This document shows, piece by piece, positions 24,401 through 35,763 of a DNA stretch of 64,000 nucleotides. Origin of the DNA: Cliona cf. orientalis (lineage: Eukaryota > Porifera > Demospongiae > Clionaida > Clionaidae). A program made the translations under genes and the position numbers. Every line of letters begins with the position of its first letter. Within the stretch, counting starts at the first letter, position 1. The stretch spans positions 8,367,000 through 8,430,999 of the forward strand of contig OZ005691.1 of the NCBI GenBank assembly GCA_963930775.1, given 5' to 3'. The notes under the pieces are model-generated. The model searched no databases, was not told the origin of the DNA, and saw only the letters and a list, made by a program, of their open reading frames with translations.

Positions 24401-26103
24401 TTTACAGTGCATGGCCTGCATAAATTTTTCGTCGTGCCAATAGGCGTGGCTATGGAGTACCAAAACCAAACTATTATTCAACAAAAGGGCACTATTTGTG
24501 ATGCTGGTGGACCATGTTTATGCTACTTGATCAATTCGGTTTTTGTTTTTATGCTTGTATAGTATTATTATACAATACTACTGGGTATCCTCTATTTTGT
24601 GAGTGTGCATGCATGCCTTAGACACAACAATCATGATCAGGTGTAGCAGGGGGGGTTCACCCCGGCTCCCCTGCTTGTTGTATTACGAGGAATGGAGAAT
24701 GTGTAAACAGAAACTGGAATTTACGGTGGCCTGTTACGACGCAAATGCGATCTAACGCAAATGCGATCTATCAACACTTAGAAAAATTTGACAGGGAAAA
24801 AAAAAGAAAAAAGTCAAAGTATACGGCAAGATTCGAACCCGCTCCATTCCGTCCCATGCATAAGAGCCCAACCACTCGGCCACCACCTTTGTTGCTGCCG
24901 ATAGCCGTTATTTCAACTATTTTATAGACGAACCCTACACAACCCAGCCCCTCCCACACTAACCCTGCTAACCATTCACAACCCAGCCCCAGACCTCCCA
25001 GCCCCTCCAGTCCACGTATACGCAAACCCTAGAGACTAACCCTGCTAACCATTCGCAACCCATCCCCAGACCTCCCAGCCCCTCCCACACTAACCATTCG
25101 CAACCCATCCCCTGACCTCCCAGCCCCTCCCATCCATATCGTCCAGCGATCGCGGCGGCGTACGTACCTGTTTGAAAATTGATTTTGTTGCTTACGACAA
25201 AAATTACACTATTATCCCGCACGCATGCGTAAGCGGTCAGTTTGTCGGTCTGTCTTTGTCATAATCCGCACGATATGCATAGGCATCTGTCACTGTGGGT
25301 TATAACGGCGATCAAATACAACAAAGAAACGGACTCGGACTCGTTTGGATTCGATTGATACTGGCTACAGAGGCTAAAAATTTAATGGTTGTTGGTCACG
25401 CCTATCAACCGTGTGCTTTCTGCCCATGCACACGCAGTACTAACTGACCAGACAACGCCCACCGCAGCGTTTAAGCATATGCTTTCGCTCTCTGCTAAGC
25501 ACGAGAACGATCACCACTGATAAAGAAAGAGTGGTATACGTCATAATATTATAAACCTTTTCCCTCTCCATACTCCCACCGCAGCGTTTAGTTATTTCTG
25601 ACAAACACGCGGAGGGCAGAATTCCCGAGTAAACTCAACGATCTAGACCACACCTGACGTTCTCCAGTTAACCATTCGTGAACTAAATAACGATTTAAAA
25701 ATTTTGGCGGGCGCGGCTGAGCCGCAGCGGCCCTTTGGCGGCCAACGGCGGCTTTCAGGCGGCCCCAATGCGGCTTGGGCCGCCGCGGGAGTGTCCCTCT
25801 CGGCCACCGTAGTACGGAATTGTCTTGCAATTGACATTCATTCAATACTTTTCTATTGACTATGTATAAAACACTATGGCACTAGTCTGTAAGCATGCTG
25901 TACTGTGTCATGCATGTGTACAGGTACTGGCCCTAATTAATTTTGCTATCAATAACTATTGCTGGTTCTTTGCTACAGATATCAACCTTCAAAATCTGTG
26001 TCTGGAAAAGTTATCAAATTGGCTGAAGAGTACTAGCGATATTGACACTCTTCCCCTTCCAGCAAAACTTAAGGTTGAATTAAAACATCGTTTATTTGAA
26101 TAG
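18459..26103 (+). CDS. Tandem death-domain protein, 391 aa, five exons
   Basis: Exons 18459-18687, 19103-19378, 22109-22384, 22559-22828 and 25979-26103 join through phase-1 GT-AG introns with no stop, giving 391 residues. The N-terminus (1-76) is Ser/Glu-rich (a run of eight acidic residues) followed by a basic stretch (RQERRRIKREIRKGRK) that may act as a nuclear or nucleic-acid-binding segment (inference). Each of the next three exons is one symmetrical death-fold domain of 90-92 residues: about 77-168 (IDWRTIGEFILRLP, WLLRDPLASWRRII), 169-260 (LCDHLDIPYEV, MGWSHIAGQL) and 261-350 (DWIHIPVSKQQELE, PAPSWWIITTAL). A short 41-residue tail ends at TAG 26101-26103. Death domains assemble homotypic signalling complexes in apoptosis or innate immunity, so an adaptor role is inferred. 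Introns 2 and 4 are large and filled with repeats. Confidence 0.82.
20911..21672. mobile_element. ~760-bp inverted-repeat element in intron 2 of the death-domain gene
   Basis: TGGCGGCCAT...AGGACTGTTAAGGCAGCCTCA on the left (20911-20957) matches the reverse complement of 21629-21672 with small indels. The interior holds a minus-strand reading frame of about 67 codons without recognisable motif. I saw no clean target-site duplication. Confidence 0.55.
24050..24221 (+). pseudogene. Degraded duplicate of the third death-domain exon
   Basis: The frame reading SIFFLTDNPSPSWSTVAL and GALEVVQKLYLKG matches the end of exon 22559-22828 (YFLTHHPAPSWW, GALEVVQKLYLRG), and a GTGAGCC donor survives after 24220. 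Upstream, the matching LEHQYD segment is in another frame and about 8 bases are missing, so it cannot be spliced in. It is a tandem exon duplication relic within the fourth intron. Confidence 0.8.
24828..24895 (-). repeat. tRNA-derived module with A and B boxes
   Basis: On the minus strand TGGCCGAGTGG (A box) and GGTTCGAATCT (B box) are about 35 bases apart, as in Leu/Ser-type tRNAs. A Pol III promoter-like SINE head is the likeliest reading. I could not close a complete acceptor stem. A similar module is at 35228-35300. Confidence 0.6.
24930..25135. repeat. Minisatellite rich in AACCC and CCAGCCCCTCC
   Basis: About five degenerate units built from CTAACCATTCGCAACCC and CAGACCTCCCAGCCCCTCC follow the tRNA-like module. 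The same order (tRNA-like module, then AACCC-rich tandem repeat) is seen at 35228-35465, suggesting one composite element type. Confidence 0.75.
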
Positions 26104-27019
26104 TATTGCATTGATTTCAATTTAAATTGTTGTTTGTTGGTATTAAATTTTTTTGTTGTCGTTCATTCATGACCATTCTGTTATGATCATTGTTATGCAC
26201 AATGGGCTTTTCCATTTAATAGCCATACACCCCCAACGGAATAGCCACAATTACATCTGAGGGATCTAAATTTATGCCATTTTAATGAATTTTTGACATA
26301 TAAAAATAGGTTTTTAATGAAATATTGATGGGTAAATACCCAATTTTAATGAAATCTAGATGGTTACCATGAACACAATAATGAATCCTGGGGGGTTATT
26401 ATGCAAATTATACTGCATCTTGTTGCATTTTAATGACTCTGGGAGGGGTCAAGTCCTCTTTTTAATTGGTTCTTGATGGTTAAAGTCAATAATTATTATA
26501 GGCTTTCTGCATGAGGGGGTAAATCAAAATTTAGTCTTCCGTGGGGATATATCTTTATTATATTGGAATAGCCCAATATTAAATTTTTCTGTTGATATAA
26601 TAATAGTTTTATGCTCCACTTTGGCTGGTATGGGCCATTAAAATTCTTGTTCTCATGATCATGCGCATGCGCATGCGCTACTGTACCTGCACCAACTTGC
26701 ATGCTGCATAGCTATAGCTACTTTACGTACAGCTAATTATTATTATGAAATTAACCATGATAATTTTCAAGGGTTTAGCTATAGACCATGGCCAAAACGT
26801 ACAGCTATAATTATAGCTAATTATTATATAGCCAATCCCAAAACTGTGCAATAAGTAGCCTATACTATTATACTGTTTACACTCATGATGTCCAGGCCAG
26901 ATCAGGCACATTAAGGACCGGGACCTGTGCAATAATGATATTCATTGTAGGGTCACCGCCCACCGTACAGCTATCTTCCAGATCGATGAATTTTACACTG
27001 AATCGACTCAAGCAAAATT
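26104..27019. other. Intergenic AT-rich DNA after the death-domain gene
   Basis: No exon recognised. It includes several Amphimedon-style short repeats (GGAATAGCCC, ACACCCCCA) and an alternating purine-pyrimidine stretch (CATGCGCATGCGCATGCGC, about 26658-26677) that is palindromic. Confidence 0.45.
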
Positions 27020-27690
27020 ATATAGTCCTTGGGGGTCACAAGTGATTATTAATACTATCTGAGGGGCAATAAGCTTAAGCCAGCTGATTCGGAAATGCCA
27101 AGTTGTTCTTCGAATTCCATGCATGCATGGGGATATAATAATTTTTAACTGGAATAGCCTATGCATTGATGAATTTTAATGGACTGTAGCTGGAATTGTA
27201 TCACAGTATGGTATAGTTAGAGCTTTGCTTAGAACTTAACCGTAGCATGTAAAACTTAATAGGAGATAAAGTTGAGCTCAGTTATACTTGCTTATTTCAT
27301 GAATATCTCTTCCTTAGGAAGTCTCCATTCAAGTATGAAAATCAACAGTTCTACCAAATTCATGTGTTCTAGTGCTGACTTCAGTGACTTGTATCTCTTG
27401 TCAGTGAATACTTACTGTCTGTCTTGAGTTGCATGTGCATTCATGCATATAGCTAATATTATTCCTAAAACACAATATAACGATTTAGAAATTTTATGAA
27501 TCAGCATAAGATCGAGATGCAATCAGATTATTATTATAATTATTATAACAGTAGCAGCTCTGAACAGTGATATTCCAATAATTATTATTGCAATCAGCCT
27601 ATTTTTCCTATAATATTATAGATTTTGATTGATGTGCTATTAAAGTACAGCTATAATCATGCAGTTGATTATAACTCAAATCTACCAGTT
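27020..27690. repeat. Direct copy of the DNA 3' to the folate-receptor-like gene
   Basis: Starting with GGGGGTCACAAGTGATTATT, this matches 32660-33255 in the same orientation with small indels, including AGGAGATAAAGTTGAGCTCA and TCTGAACAG. The match fades where the gene's 3' end would begin, so the copy carries only 3' flanking sequence or has lost its gene. Confidence 0.8.
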
Positions 27691-28106
27691 ACTAGATTTA
27701 TTTTTATTTTGCTGTGTGCTTTAGTTTTTTCAGATTGGATGATCAAATGAGCAATTATGCATTATTAAATTTGTTACTGTATAAGGTAGATGTTCCTATT
27801 ATGAGTCAGCCTGTACTATGGGTCATCCAGACTAATTATTTTGCAAGTATACCCAGTATCCAACTATTGGGCCAGCTTATTGTACCTTATGAGATATTAT
27901 TATCTGATAAATTGTTTCCATTCCCTATTGAATTTTCATGTAAGTTTCTGCTTATTTTATATCTAGAGAAGGTTTTTCAATCTTCAATGAATCATTTTAA
28001 CAAAATAATTTCTTTTGGCATATTTAGCCACTCCTATCTAGTATTCACAACTATGCCTCACTTCAGGATGGCTGCTAAGAGCATTGGATCTGTTAAAGAA
28101 GCTTTA

Positions 28107-29221
28107 GGCCACTACAAATTGGATCATAGTTTCCCGTCCACCGCCCGCATGCCTTTCAAGCCACCGCCAGCTTTTTCTGTTATTGCACTTATTTTCTATT
28201 AAAACGAAAATATTGATGACGTAATTGAATTTTCAATATTATTTACGGTCTGTTCCATGTGTGCTCGAGTTGCAAGCTGAGTTTGTGACATCGATGGCTC
28301 ATTCAGTACTTGCTCACTGCAATTCTCGCTCATTCAGTACTTGCTCACTGCAATTCTCGCTCTGCATGATGATCGCTACACTCGTGAGTAGCTTAATTCA
28401 TAGTCCTAAGACTGTGCTTGCCATGTCTGCTGAAGATGGCGGAATTAGCCTCAAACCCAGGCTCACTTTCGGGGGGAGGGGAAAGAGAGCCTGGTACACA
28501 CTGTCTACGCATGCGCAAAGTTTACGGAGCAATTTCTAGTATAATTCGCCGGACACTATCGCTACCACGCGATCGGACATGTACGGACAAGGTATACTAA
28601 GCAGCCGAAGTCGGTGAAGCTTAAAGACTCCATATTTCTCTAGACTGTTGTATGCAAGACTTCATTCGCTCTCATCTCACTTTAAGCAAACCTTCACGAG
28701 CTTCAAAGACCTGACAAAGTCCTTTCGTTGCCGTTGGACAACCGGGCCGCTTGTATCGACAGTCCCGGTTATTCACCAAAAAACTTTCACTAAACGTGAG
28801 TAGAACTCCTTCTCGTAGCTTCTTTATTCTTCCTCTATCAATGTTGCTCGCTTATGACAGCTAGACCTGTCGCAACAAGTGTCCTTAGCCCAAATCGCAG
28901 CCAACATAGACGATTTTTAGGCAAAATTGTGGGGTCAAGGTTCACATTTACGGATAGATAAACGGACAAAAATACGAATTCCCAGGATTTCTGGGAATTT
29001 TGGCGCATGCGCAGACAGTGTGTAGCTACCAGGCTCTCTTTCCCCTCCCCCCGAAAGTGAGCCTGGGTCCGAGGCTAATGGCGGGATTAGCTCGACCCGG
29101 CGGCCGTTTGTGGTTTATACCACATCCGGTAATAATGAATAATAAAATTAACCGTCCGCCCGCATGCTATTGAATCGACAGCCAGGACGGGAAACAACCA
29201 TGCAATTTGTAGCTAGTGGCC
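28107..29221. mobile_element. TIR element with GGCCACT ends and TTA duplication, carrying a nested element
   Basis: It starts GGCCACTACAAATT and ends AATTTGTAGCTAGTGGCC. TTA flanks both sides (28104-28106 and 29222-29224). Inner sequence TTTCCCGTCC/GGACGGGAAA continues the inverted repeat. A shorter relative with the same end design and TTA duplication is at 41224-41462. The middle (28447-29076) is occupied by another inverted-repeat element. Confidence 0.75.
28447..29076. mobile_element. Nested Mutator-like miniature element
   Basis: AGCCTCAAACCCAGGCTCAC and the reverse complement of the right end share about 70 bp of long inverted repeat through AGAGAGCCTGGTACACACTG. It belongs to the same family as 30759-31028 (AGCCTCG ends, CTGGTACACACTG inner motif). 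Possible imperfect flanking duplication around ATGGCGG. No protein. Confidence 0.7.
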
Positions 29222-29224
29222 TTA

Positions 29225-30750
29225 TCATGGTTGAATTTATGGCACTGAAAGTAGTGACTCATAATATCAGCAGGCGGTCCATAATACCTCCAGTAATAGT
29301 GCTGATCATCACAAGATAATTTTTTTAAAAATCACATATTTTAATAGGGGATATCTCATTCGTACCCGATGTAATAGACACATTGGGAAGTCAATAAAAA
29401 ATTTAACCACAAAAAATAACCCCCCAATTACATGCATGTGTGGCATATCAATAGGGACATTTAATTTACCTTATATAATATAAGTTATAGTTAGACTATA
29501 GCCTTGAGTGGTTTAAATGCACGCCTCGAGCGTACAATTCAAATAAATCACGATAAGGCTATAGTCTAAGTGGCTTGTACTATGACCGCCAACCGTGGTA
29601 TATGGAAGTTATAGCTACCATGGCTCTATGCCCATAGTAAATACACGCATTATTTGGCAGCTGTGGTATATGGCAGTTATACCATGGCTGTGGTTACTCC
29701 ACACTTTGCACAGTGGGCAGAAGTTTACATTTGTATATACTATAGGCGGTGCCTTTGATCTTTAGCTACTCTAGTCATAGTACAAGTAATATAGGCTGCT
29801 TGAATTGAGGCAAATTATAACAATATTATGACTGACAATAAAACATGATATATACTAGGTACCTTAGGGATATGTTTAATAACGGGTACTATTAATTGCG
29901 GATTTTGCGATTTATGTCAAAATCGCAATACTTAATACCCGCGAATATATAAACGTAATTTAGAAATTCGATTAATTAGAAACAAATATGCACGGTCTAT
30001 GTCAGGTCAGAGTTCGAGTCGGTATCTTCTCCACAGTCTACTGTAGTCACGATTACCCCCCCCCCCCCCCAACTGGTAAATAGAGTCCATAAGCCAATAA
30101 AAACAGTACCTACAGCTAGCAAACTAGCTATTTGTGTCATATTATGCCTTACTTTGCCGTCTTTCTCGAGTTTTGCCCATCAAACAGAGAGAGAGAACAG
30201 ATCGCACGTTCACGTTGTATTCGATGGTCGGTAATGGTCGTCACACGGAAATGTAACGATCCCGCGTATAAGCCCCCTCCCCACTTTTACCCAATCCTAA
30301 CATGCACAAAGGGGGCGTAATCGTGTATTATCTTATTAACGTTGTTGTTTATACAACAATACTATCCGTATAATTAGTGGGTGTGGTTGATTCTTTTGCA
30401 ATTCCGCAATAATTATTAACCCTCGGCGCATGCGCGAGGGTTACTGTAGTCGTTCTGTGTGTGTGTCTGTCAGTCTGTCTGTCTGTTAACTCGCTAACTA
30501 CTACATACCTTGTTTGCGAGTCTCAAGCACGGTGTTATGAGAATCTTTATGGCGTTTCAAACGCATGGATTGTGTGTATTTCGCTGAAGACGCTTTGTTC
30601 TCCAGTTCTGGCGACATTTGCTCAGGACCGCTAAGCTTCTTGACTTTCCTGCCAATGCACTCGTTTCTATTTACACGTAAATCATGCTACCATATACTGT
30701 ATACTATACACATACATGCACTCTATAACCCTCGGCGCGCGAGGGTTACG
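29225..30750. other. Non-coding AT-rich DNA with a poly-C run
   Basis: No gene recognised. A pair of inverted blocks around 29480-29570 (GTTATAGTTAGACTATAGCC and its complement) forms a small hairpin. A run of about sixteen C lies at 30055-30070. A CCCTCGGCGCATGCGCGAGGG hairpin followed by a GT/CT-rich tract starts at about 30420 and recurs at 30730, marking ends of another repeat family. Confidence 0.45.
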
Positions 30751-30758
30751 GTAGTCGT

Positions 30759-31028
30759 AGCCTCGTTCCCAGGCCCTTCGAGAGGAGGAGGAGAAAGGGC
30801 CTGGTACACACTGCATGCGCATGCGCCGGGGGACCCCAGAAAAATGTGGGGTAATCGGATACTATAGTATACTCTCCGTTTATCGTCCATAGAACTGTAC
30901 GTCATGCAGAACCCGCGAACGATCACCATGGTAACGCGATCGGTTGCTATGGAGACCCCAGCGCATGCGCGTGCAGTGTGTACCAGGCCCTTTCTCCTCC
31001 TCCTCTTGAAGGGCCTGGGAACGAGGCT
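30759..31028. mobile_element. Mutator-like miniature element with an 11-bp target-site duplication
   Basis: Terminal inverted repeats of about 68 bp differ at only about two positions; ends are AGCCTCGTTCCC and GGGAACGAGGCT. ACGGTAGTCGT flanks both sides exactly (30748-30758 and 31029-31039). Long TIRs with a long duplication fit non-autonomous Mutator-like elements (family knowledge). It is inserted in another repeat just after its GAGGGTT hairpin. Confidence 0.88.
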
Positions 31029-31649
31029 ACGGTAGTCGTTCTGAGTGAGTGAGTGAGTGTGTGTGTCTGTTACCGCGCTAGCTGCTACATACCTATTTTA
31101 ATCGTTGAAAACAAGGTGCCATTAGGCTTTTCGTCCTAGAAACAGTATATGCATTGTGTGGATTTCGTTGAAAATGCTTTGTTCAAAAGTTCTGGCGACA
31201 TTTTCTGACCACCACGGCCTTCTTCGCTTTTTGTCGAGCTCTCACTCCATGAAAGAGACAATAGCCGCTTCATTTCAAGAAGATTAGTGTGTAGCTCTTG
31301 CGATAGTTCTTATTACTTGACTGACTCATCACTAGTCACAGTAGGCTATCAACTACGCTTCTTGGCTTTACTTTGTACTAGATCTGCTGATCTGGCATGC
31401 ACGTGGTACTATATATTACGTAATGCCGTGCAATCAGTAATGCATTCTTGTGGTTATAGTTACTACTGCTAACAGCAACAGTAGTGCTGCAGGCCTCAGC
31501 TTGCAAATTTGCAACATGTAGACTAGTCACTACTGCAATAAATCTCACAGCGCCGAGGGTTTAGCACCAATGGTGTTCATTAGGTATACCAGCAAAATGT
31601 GAGGGGTGGCCAAATCGCAAAATTAAGTACTCGTAATTAAATCTGTCCT

Positions 31650-32480
31650 TAAGGTACGTTGTAGCTATGCAGTAGCTAACAGATAATGTGCATTTGCTCG
31701 TATTTGATGATTTAATCTGGAAGAAATATAGCACGCAGATGGATCAAGAAAATCAGCAAACTAGCATTGCTGCAAACAAATTTATGAATGCTTAATTTTT
31801 GTCTCTGTATTCAACGCATGCAGCAAATTGTGTATAGCTAGCTATAGTCAGTCGAACAGATAATGCACAATTGCTCATATGTTTAATTGATCATCCAACC
31901 CTGGAAAGACTATAGCACACAGAGATATCAAAACATAATTATAATGAAACTAGCATAGGTGTGAACAAATTAATGAATGCGGAATCCTAGTCTATGCGCG
32001 CAATACAGCAGGATTAACAGTTAGCCAAACATTGCCTCAATGTCATTTAAAGCAACCAAGTTATGCTTGCTTACATACATACATAAGGCACAATCACTAA
32101 TAGAAAATCATCCAATTTTGGAAAAATATAACACGCAGAAATATCAAACCATAAAAACAAACTAAATACAGTAGTTAGGTATAACAGGTGTGAACAAATT
32201 TCTGGATGGTGAACCCTAGTGTCTGCATTCACTGCAGCAATATTGACATATTATTATCATTAATTTTGAAGCTACCATGTAATACTAATCTTACATGAAG
32301 TAACAGCTAGACAAGGCACAATTGTTCATACTTGATCATCAAATCTAGAAAAACCTATAGCTCATAGAGGTATCAAGAAAACTAACTATTAACTGGCATG
32401 GTTGTAAACAAATTTATGAATGCTTAATTCTTGTCTCTGTGTTCAATGCAGCAAGTTTTGTAGTCAGTCGTACATTGCCT
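31650..32480 (+). repeat. Four diverged tandem repeats of about 180-210 bp
   Basis: Units begin near 31679, 31857, 32088 and 32314. Each shares the order AGATAATG/AAGGCACAAT, a TGATCATC-like block, ATAGCACGCAGA-like, AACTAGCAT, GTGAACAAATTTATGAATG, TTGTCTCTG and GCAGCAA. Divergence is high, so the array is old. It ends close to the duplicated 3' flank of the folate-receptor-like gene. Non-coding. Confidence 0.75.
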
Positions 32481-32654
32481 CATTCGAGTCTACTGTATGT
32501 CCTAATAATTGCTTTGGGAATTAAAGCAAGCAATAGCTACTTTGTAGCACAATGAACAAAGAGCTGATTATTAACGGTATTACAATATCACATGCACAGT
32601 ATTCAGGAGCTTAATCGATTCAACCTCATAGATTGATTCTGAAGGGATTCCAGC

Positions 32655-33255
32655 AAAATTGGTCTTTGGGGGTCACAAGTGATTATTAATACTATCTGAA
32701 GGGGCATGCAATAAGCCAGCTGATTCGTTGTCTTCAGCCAGGGGAAATTCCAAGTTATTCTTCCATGCATGAGGATACATTTTTAACTGGAATAGCTAGC
32801 CTATGAATTTTAATGGACTGTAGCTATCACAGTATGGTAATTAGAGCTTTGCTTAGAACCTAATTGTAGCATGTAAAACTTAATAGGAGATAAAGTTGAG
32901 CTCAGTTTTACTTGCTTTTTTATGTAATGTCTCTTCCTTAGGACATTTCCATTCAAGTATGAAAATCAATAGTTCTACCAAATTCATGCATGCATGTGGT
33001 CTATTGCTGACTTGTATCTCTTGTCAGTGAATACTTACTATCAGATTGAGTGTCTTGAGAGGTAGCTATGTGCATTCATGCATATAATATTCCTAATGAT
33101 TTAGAAATTTTTTGAATCAACAAAAGATCTAGATGTAATAATAACAGTAGCAGCTCTGAACAGCGATATTCTAATATTATTGCAATCAGCCTATTAAGTT
33201 TTTAATTGATGCGTTATTAAAGTATAGCTAATCAATTAATTATAACTCAAATCTG
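32655..33255. repeat. Partner of the 27.0-27.7 kb direct duplication
   Basis: Same order of blocks as 27020-27690. It abuts the stop codon of the folate-receptor-like gene on the minus strand, so it represents that gene's 3' UTR or flank. Confidence 0.8.
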
Positions 33256-33275
33256 CCAGTGTTATAAATTTCTAG

Positions 33276-34373
33276 CTAGATGGTAGCTGCAGTCACTATG
33301 AACATCAGTAGTGGGATCATGGTTGAGCCCAATTTCACAACAGACATGCTGCCACTCTGTGGGAATGTAAGCTTGAAGTTGGGATTGGCCATATTATTGT
33401 CAAAGGCCATCACTGTGCAGTTGTCACTGTTAGTCGAGTAAAAGATTGAGTTTCCCCATATATACCTGATTGCATAAGCCCTCACCATCTCCATACTCTT
33501 CTCGAAATGTGCGACAGGATGCATTTGGATCACTTGGACAGCGATTTGTGAAACCTTCATCAAACACAAAGTCGTCCAGCCAATGCTCGACACACGTCCG
33601 GTCATCCTTGCATGCCTCAAACCAAGCATCACAGTAGTCTGCACACACTGGAACACCTTGAATTGCTGCAGTCATGCCAACTTGGAAGTGTCCAAGAATA
33701 GGCTCACAGTAGTAGAAACAGTCTGCATTCTGGAATATTTGAAAGGAACATATTAATTGTTGTTATTGCCCAGTTAAAATTTTGTATCCTATACAGCAGA
33801 CATTAATAATTCTTGCTTATAATATTATTATGTCCCATTATTGTTTTTGCTCATGGTAAATTCTGCTAATAAATTATGTTGCAGCAGCAGTAATAATAAT
33901 AACGGCAGAACTTTTGAAATGATAATATTATTATTGCCCAAAATTAATGAATGATAAAATTTAATATTATTTGTATGCATGTAGGTACTGGTTATATATC
34001 ATTATGTTATAATCTGAGACTCTACAGATTTGATGATTTCGTTGCTTATTACCTTAAAATATTGTGCACATTCAGGTGACAATGAACCACACAAGTCATA
34101 TGTGAAGTTGTAAACTCCTTGATGAGTAGCAAGTTGAGAAAGGTCATTTGCTAGCTCATAGGTGCAGCAGGAGGAATTTTGCCAAGACGTACACTCAGGA
34201 AAATTATTCTCTTCTGGGGTAGGAGCATCTTTGTGGTAATGATCCAGGAGGTGATATACACCTTTGATGCAGTAGTCTGGTGGACCTCGCTGCACCTGAT
34301 CCTGCCCTTGAACCAACACCACCACAAACAACAAAGTCAGTCTGAGAGAGACAGCAATAAGCTTGTTGAACAT
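33276..34373 (-). CDS. Folate-receptor-like GPI protein, one frameshift
   Basis: Exon 1 is 34373-34053 and exon 2 is 33729-33276, phase-0 GT-AG intron. Exon 1 starts with a signal peptide (LRLTLLFVVVLVQGQ) then YCIKGVYHLLDHY and CCTYELANDL, typical of the folate/riboflavin-binding receptor family. Exon 2 goes on with CFYYCEPILGHF, VCADYCDAWFEACKDD and an YGDGEGLCNQ motif. Just after that motif, near 33480, one extra base in a TATATA tract shifts the frame; the other frame resumes with IWGNSIFYS and ends in a hydrophobic tail (LGSTMIPLLMFIVTAATI) that fits a GPI-attachment signal. The product would be an extracellular, membrane-anchored vitamin-binding protein. The preserved tail suggests a sequencing error or very recent mutation. 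Gene duplication relics lie at 36.2 kb and 27.0 kb. Confidence 0.85.
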
Positions 34374-34410
34374 TGTAGCTAGCTATACCGTTAGATCTAT
34401 AGTATTGGAC

Positions 34411-34418
34411 TTATAAAA
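34411..34418 (-). promoter_or_regulatory. TATA-box candidate for the folate-receptor-like gene
   Basis: The minus strand reads TTTTATAA 38 bases upstream of the start codon at 34373, close to canonical TATA spacing with a very short 5' UTR. Confidence 0.45.
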
Positions 34419-34424
34419 GAAGCA

Positions 34425-35105
34425 ACAGTAAGAAGCTTTTGTAGCCTTAGTTCGAACGTTGGAAATTTATACAACAAGATTGTGAGTAGCATTGCTAATG
34501 CGCATGTGCAGGAAGTGTGGACTGCTAAATAATATTATGGCTGGCAATTTTGATCTTCATTGCATTAATCGTACATTTATAACATTGCATTGTATTAATA
34601 TTATAGTGTGTTATGATTATTATAATATTTAATGGTATTAAAAGTATAATATATACCAGCATCTTAATAAGAAGTAGCATGATTGAGCTCACATACGTAT
34701 AATTAGACAATGTACACGTTTCAAGCCATCTTCATACAAGCACATTGTGTAGCTGCTATGCAAACATGCACTGATGAGTGACATATATGTATAGCTATAA
34801 TTATCTCTTCCTTAGGAAGTTTTCATTGATGCATGAGATATGCTGTTACGTAGCTGTACCTGGTCCAACAGCAGGAATTGTTAAATACACTGTGCATGCA
34901 CGGTGTCTACACCTGCCATTTTATTCATTGTTAGTTTTACATACTAATACAGCCAGCATTAGTTCTCTTCCTTTTATGGCATTATACATTTGTATTATAT
35001 TTCACAGTACAGTGATCAACATAGGCGGCATAGTCTAGTAGCATGATTGCTAAGCACATACAAGATTATCTATAGCTACTATACATTTCCAATGGTAAAA
35101 ATTTA
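34425..35105. other. Intergenic DNA upstream of the folate-receptor-like gene
   Basis: AT-rich, no exon recognised. A short block TATCTCTTCCTTAGGAAGT near 34799 repeats the text in the 27.3 and 32.9 kb duplicated flanks, another trace of local duplication. Confidence 0.4.
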
Positions 35106-35107
35106 CG

Positions 35108-35628
35108 CTGTGGCTAGAGTGCCGGGAACGGTACCGGAAATATTCCCGTTGGAGTGCCGGTTCTAGTTCCCGCCAAAAAACTTAGAAAATTTTCGAGAGT
35201 AGGAAAAGAAAAAAAAAAGTTCATACCCCAAGCGGGATTCGAACCCATGATCACTGCTCTACCAGCCCAGACCCCAGTCCACTCGGCCACCCGGCTCGCC
35301 GCTGCTGGCTACCGTTTTTTGCCAAATTTATACACCTTAAACCCATAATACTAACCCTAGTCAACAACCGATCACCGAAACCCAAACCCCTCGAGCTTGT
35401 CAACAACCGATCACCGAAACCCAAACCCTTCGTCAACAACCGACTACCTAAACCCAATCCCCCCGCTACTAGTCTCACTTGCCGTGTATCGGTCAGTAAT
35501 AGCTTGTTCTTATTATTATTAGCTACCTATAGATCCCAGCCCCCTTCGGGGGCTGGGATCTATAGATCACGTGAGTTGTGCCGGCTCTTTAAGTGGGTGC
35601 CGTTCCCGGCACTCTAGCCACAGCGAAA
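35108..35628. mobile_element. ~520-bp TIR element carrying a tRNA-like module and a minisatellite
   Basis: Ends CTGTGGCTAGAGTGCCGGGA and TCCCGGCACTCTAGCCACAG (strictly CTGTGG...GGGAACGG and complement) form a terminal inverted repeat of about 26 bp. Inside, on the minus strand, are A-box and B-box motifs (see 35228-35300) and a tandem repeat of about 39 bp (GTCAACAACCGATCACCGAA) at 35360-35465. A hairpin around GATCCCAGCCCCCTTCGGGG lies near 35535. Confidence 0.75.
35228..35300 (-). repeat. tRNA-derived module (Leu/Ser-type A and B boxes)
   Basis: The minus strand carries GTGGCCGAGTGG and GGTTCGAATCCC with spacing that would allow a long variable arm. The acceptor stem is not convincingly paired, so I read this as a tRNA-derived insertion inside the TIR element and not as a tRNA gene. 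Confidence 0.6.
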
Positions 35629-35763
35629 AATTTAATGTAAGTTGATATGTATTCACCTTCCTCCTCGATCTATTGAGTAAAAATTAATAATGACTCAGAG
35701 ATCACTGGCTATTATTTTTTAAAAATCAAAGTTACAGAATTCAATAGCAATGATTATTACTAT

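Noticed and set aside
27714-28202. 162-codon plus-strand open frame
   Set aside because: Composition is AT-driven, no motif is recognisable, and its last part runs into the TIR element starting at 28107.
34002-34373. Folate-receptor-like exon 1 read through to 34002
   Set aside because: The last residues come from intron sequence; a good donor (AAG|GTAATA) at 34053 joins to exon 2 in frame.
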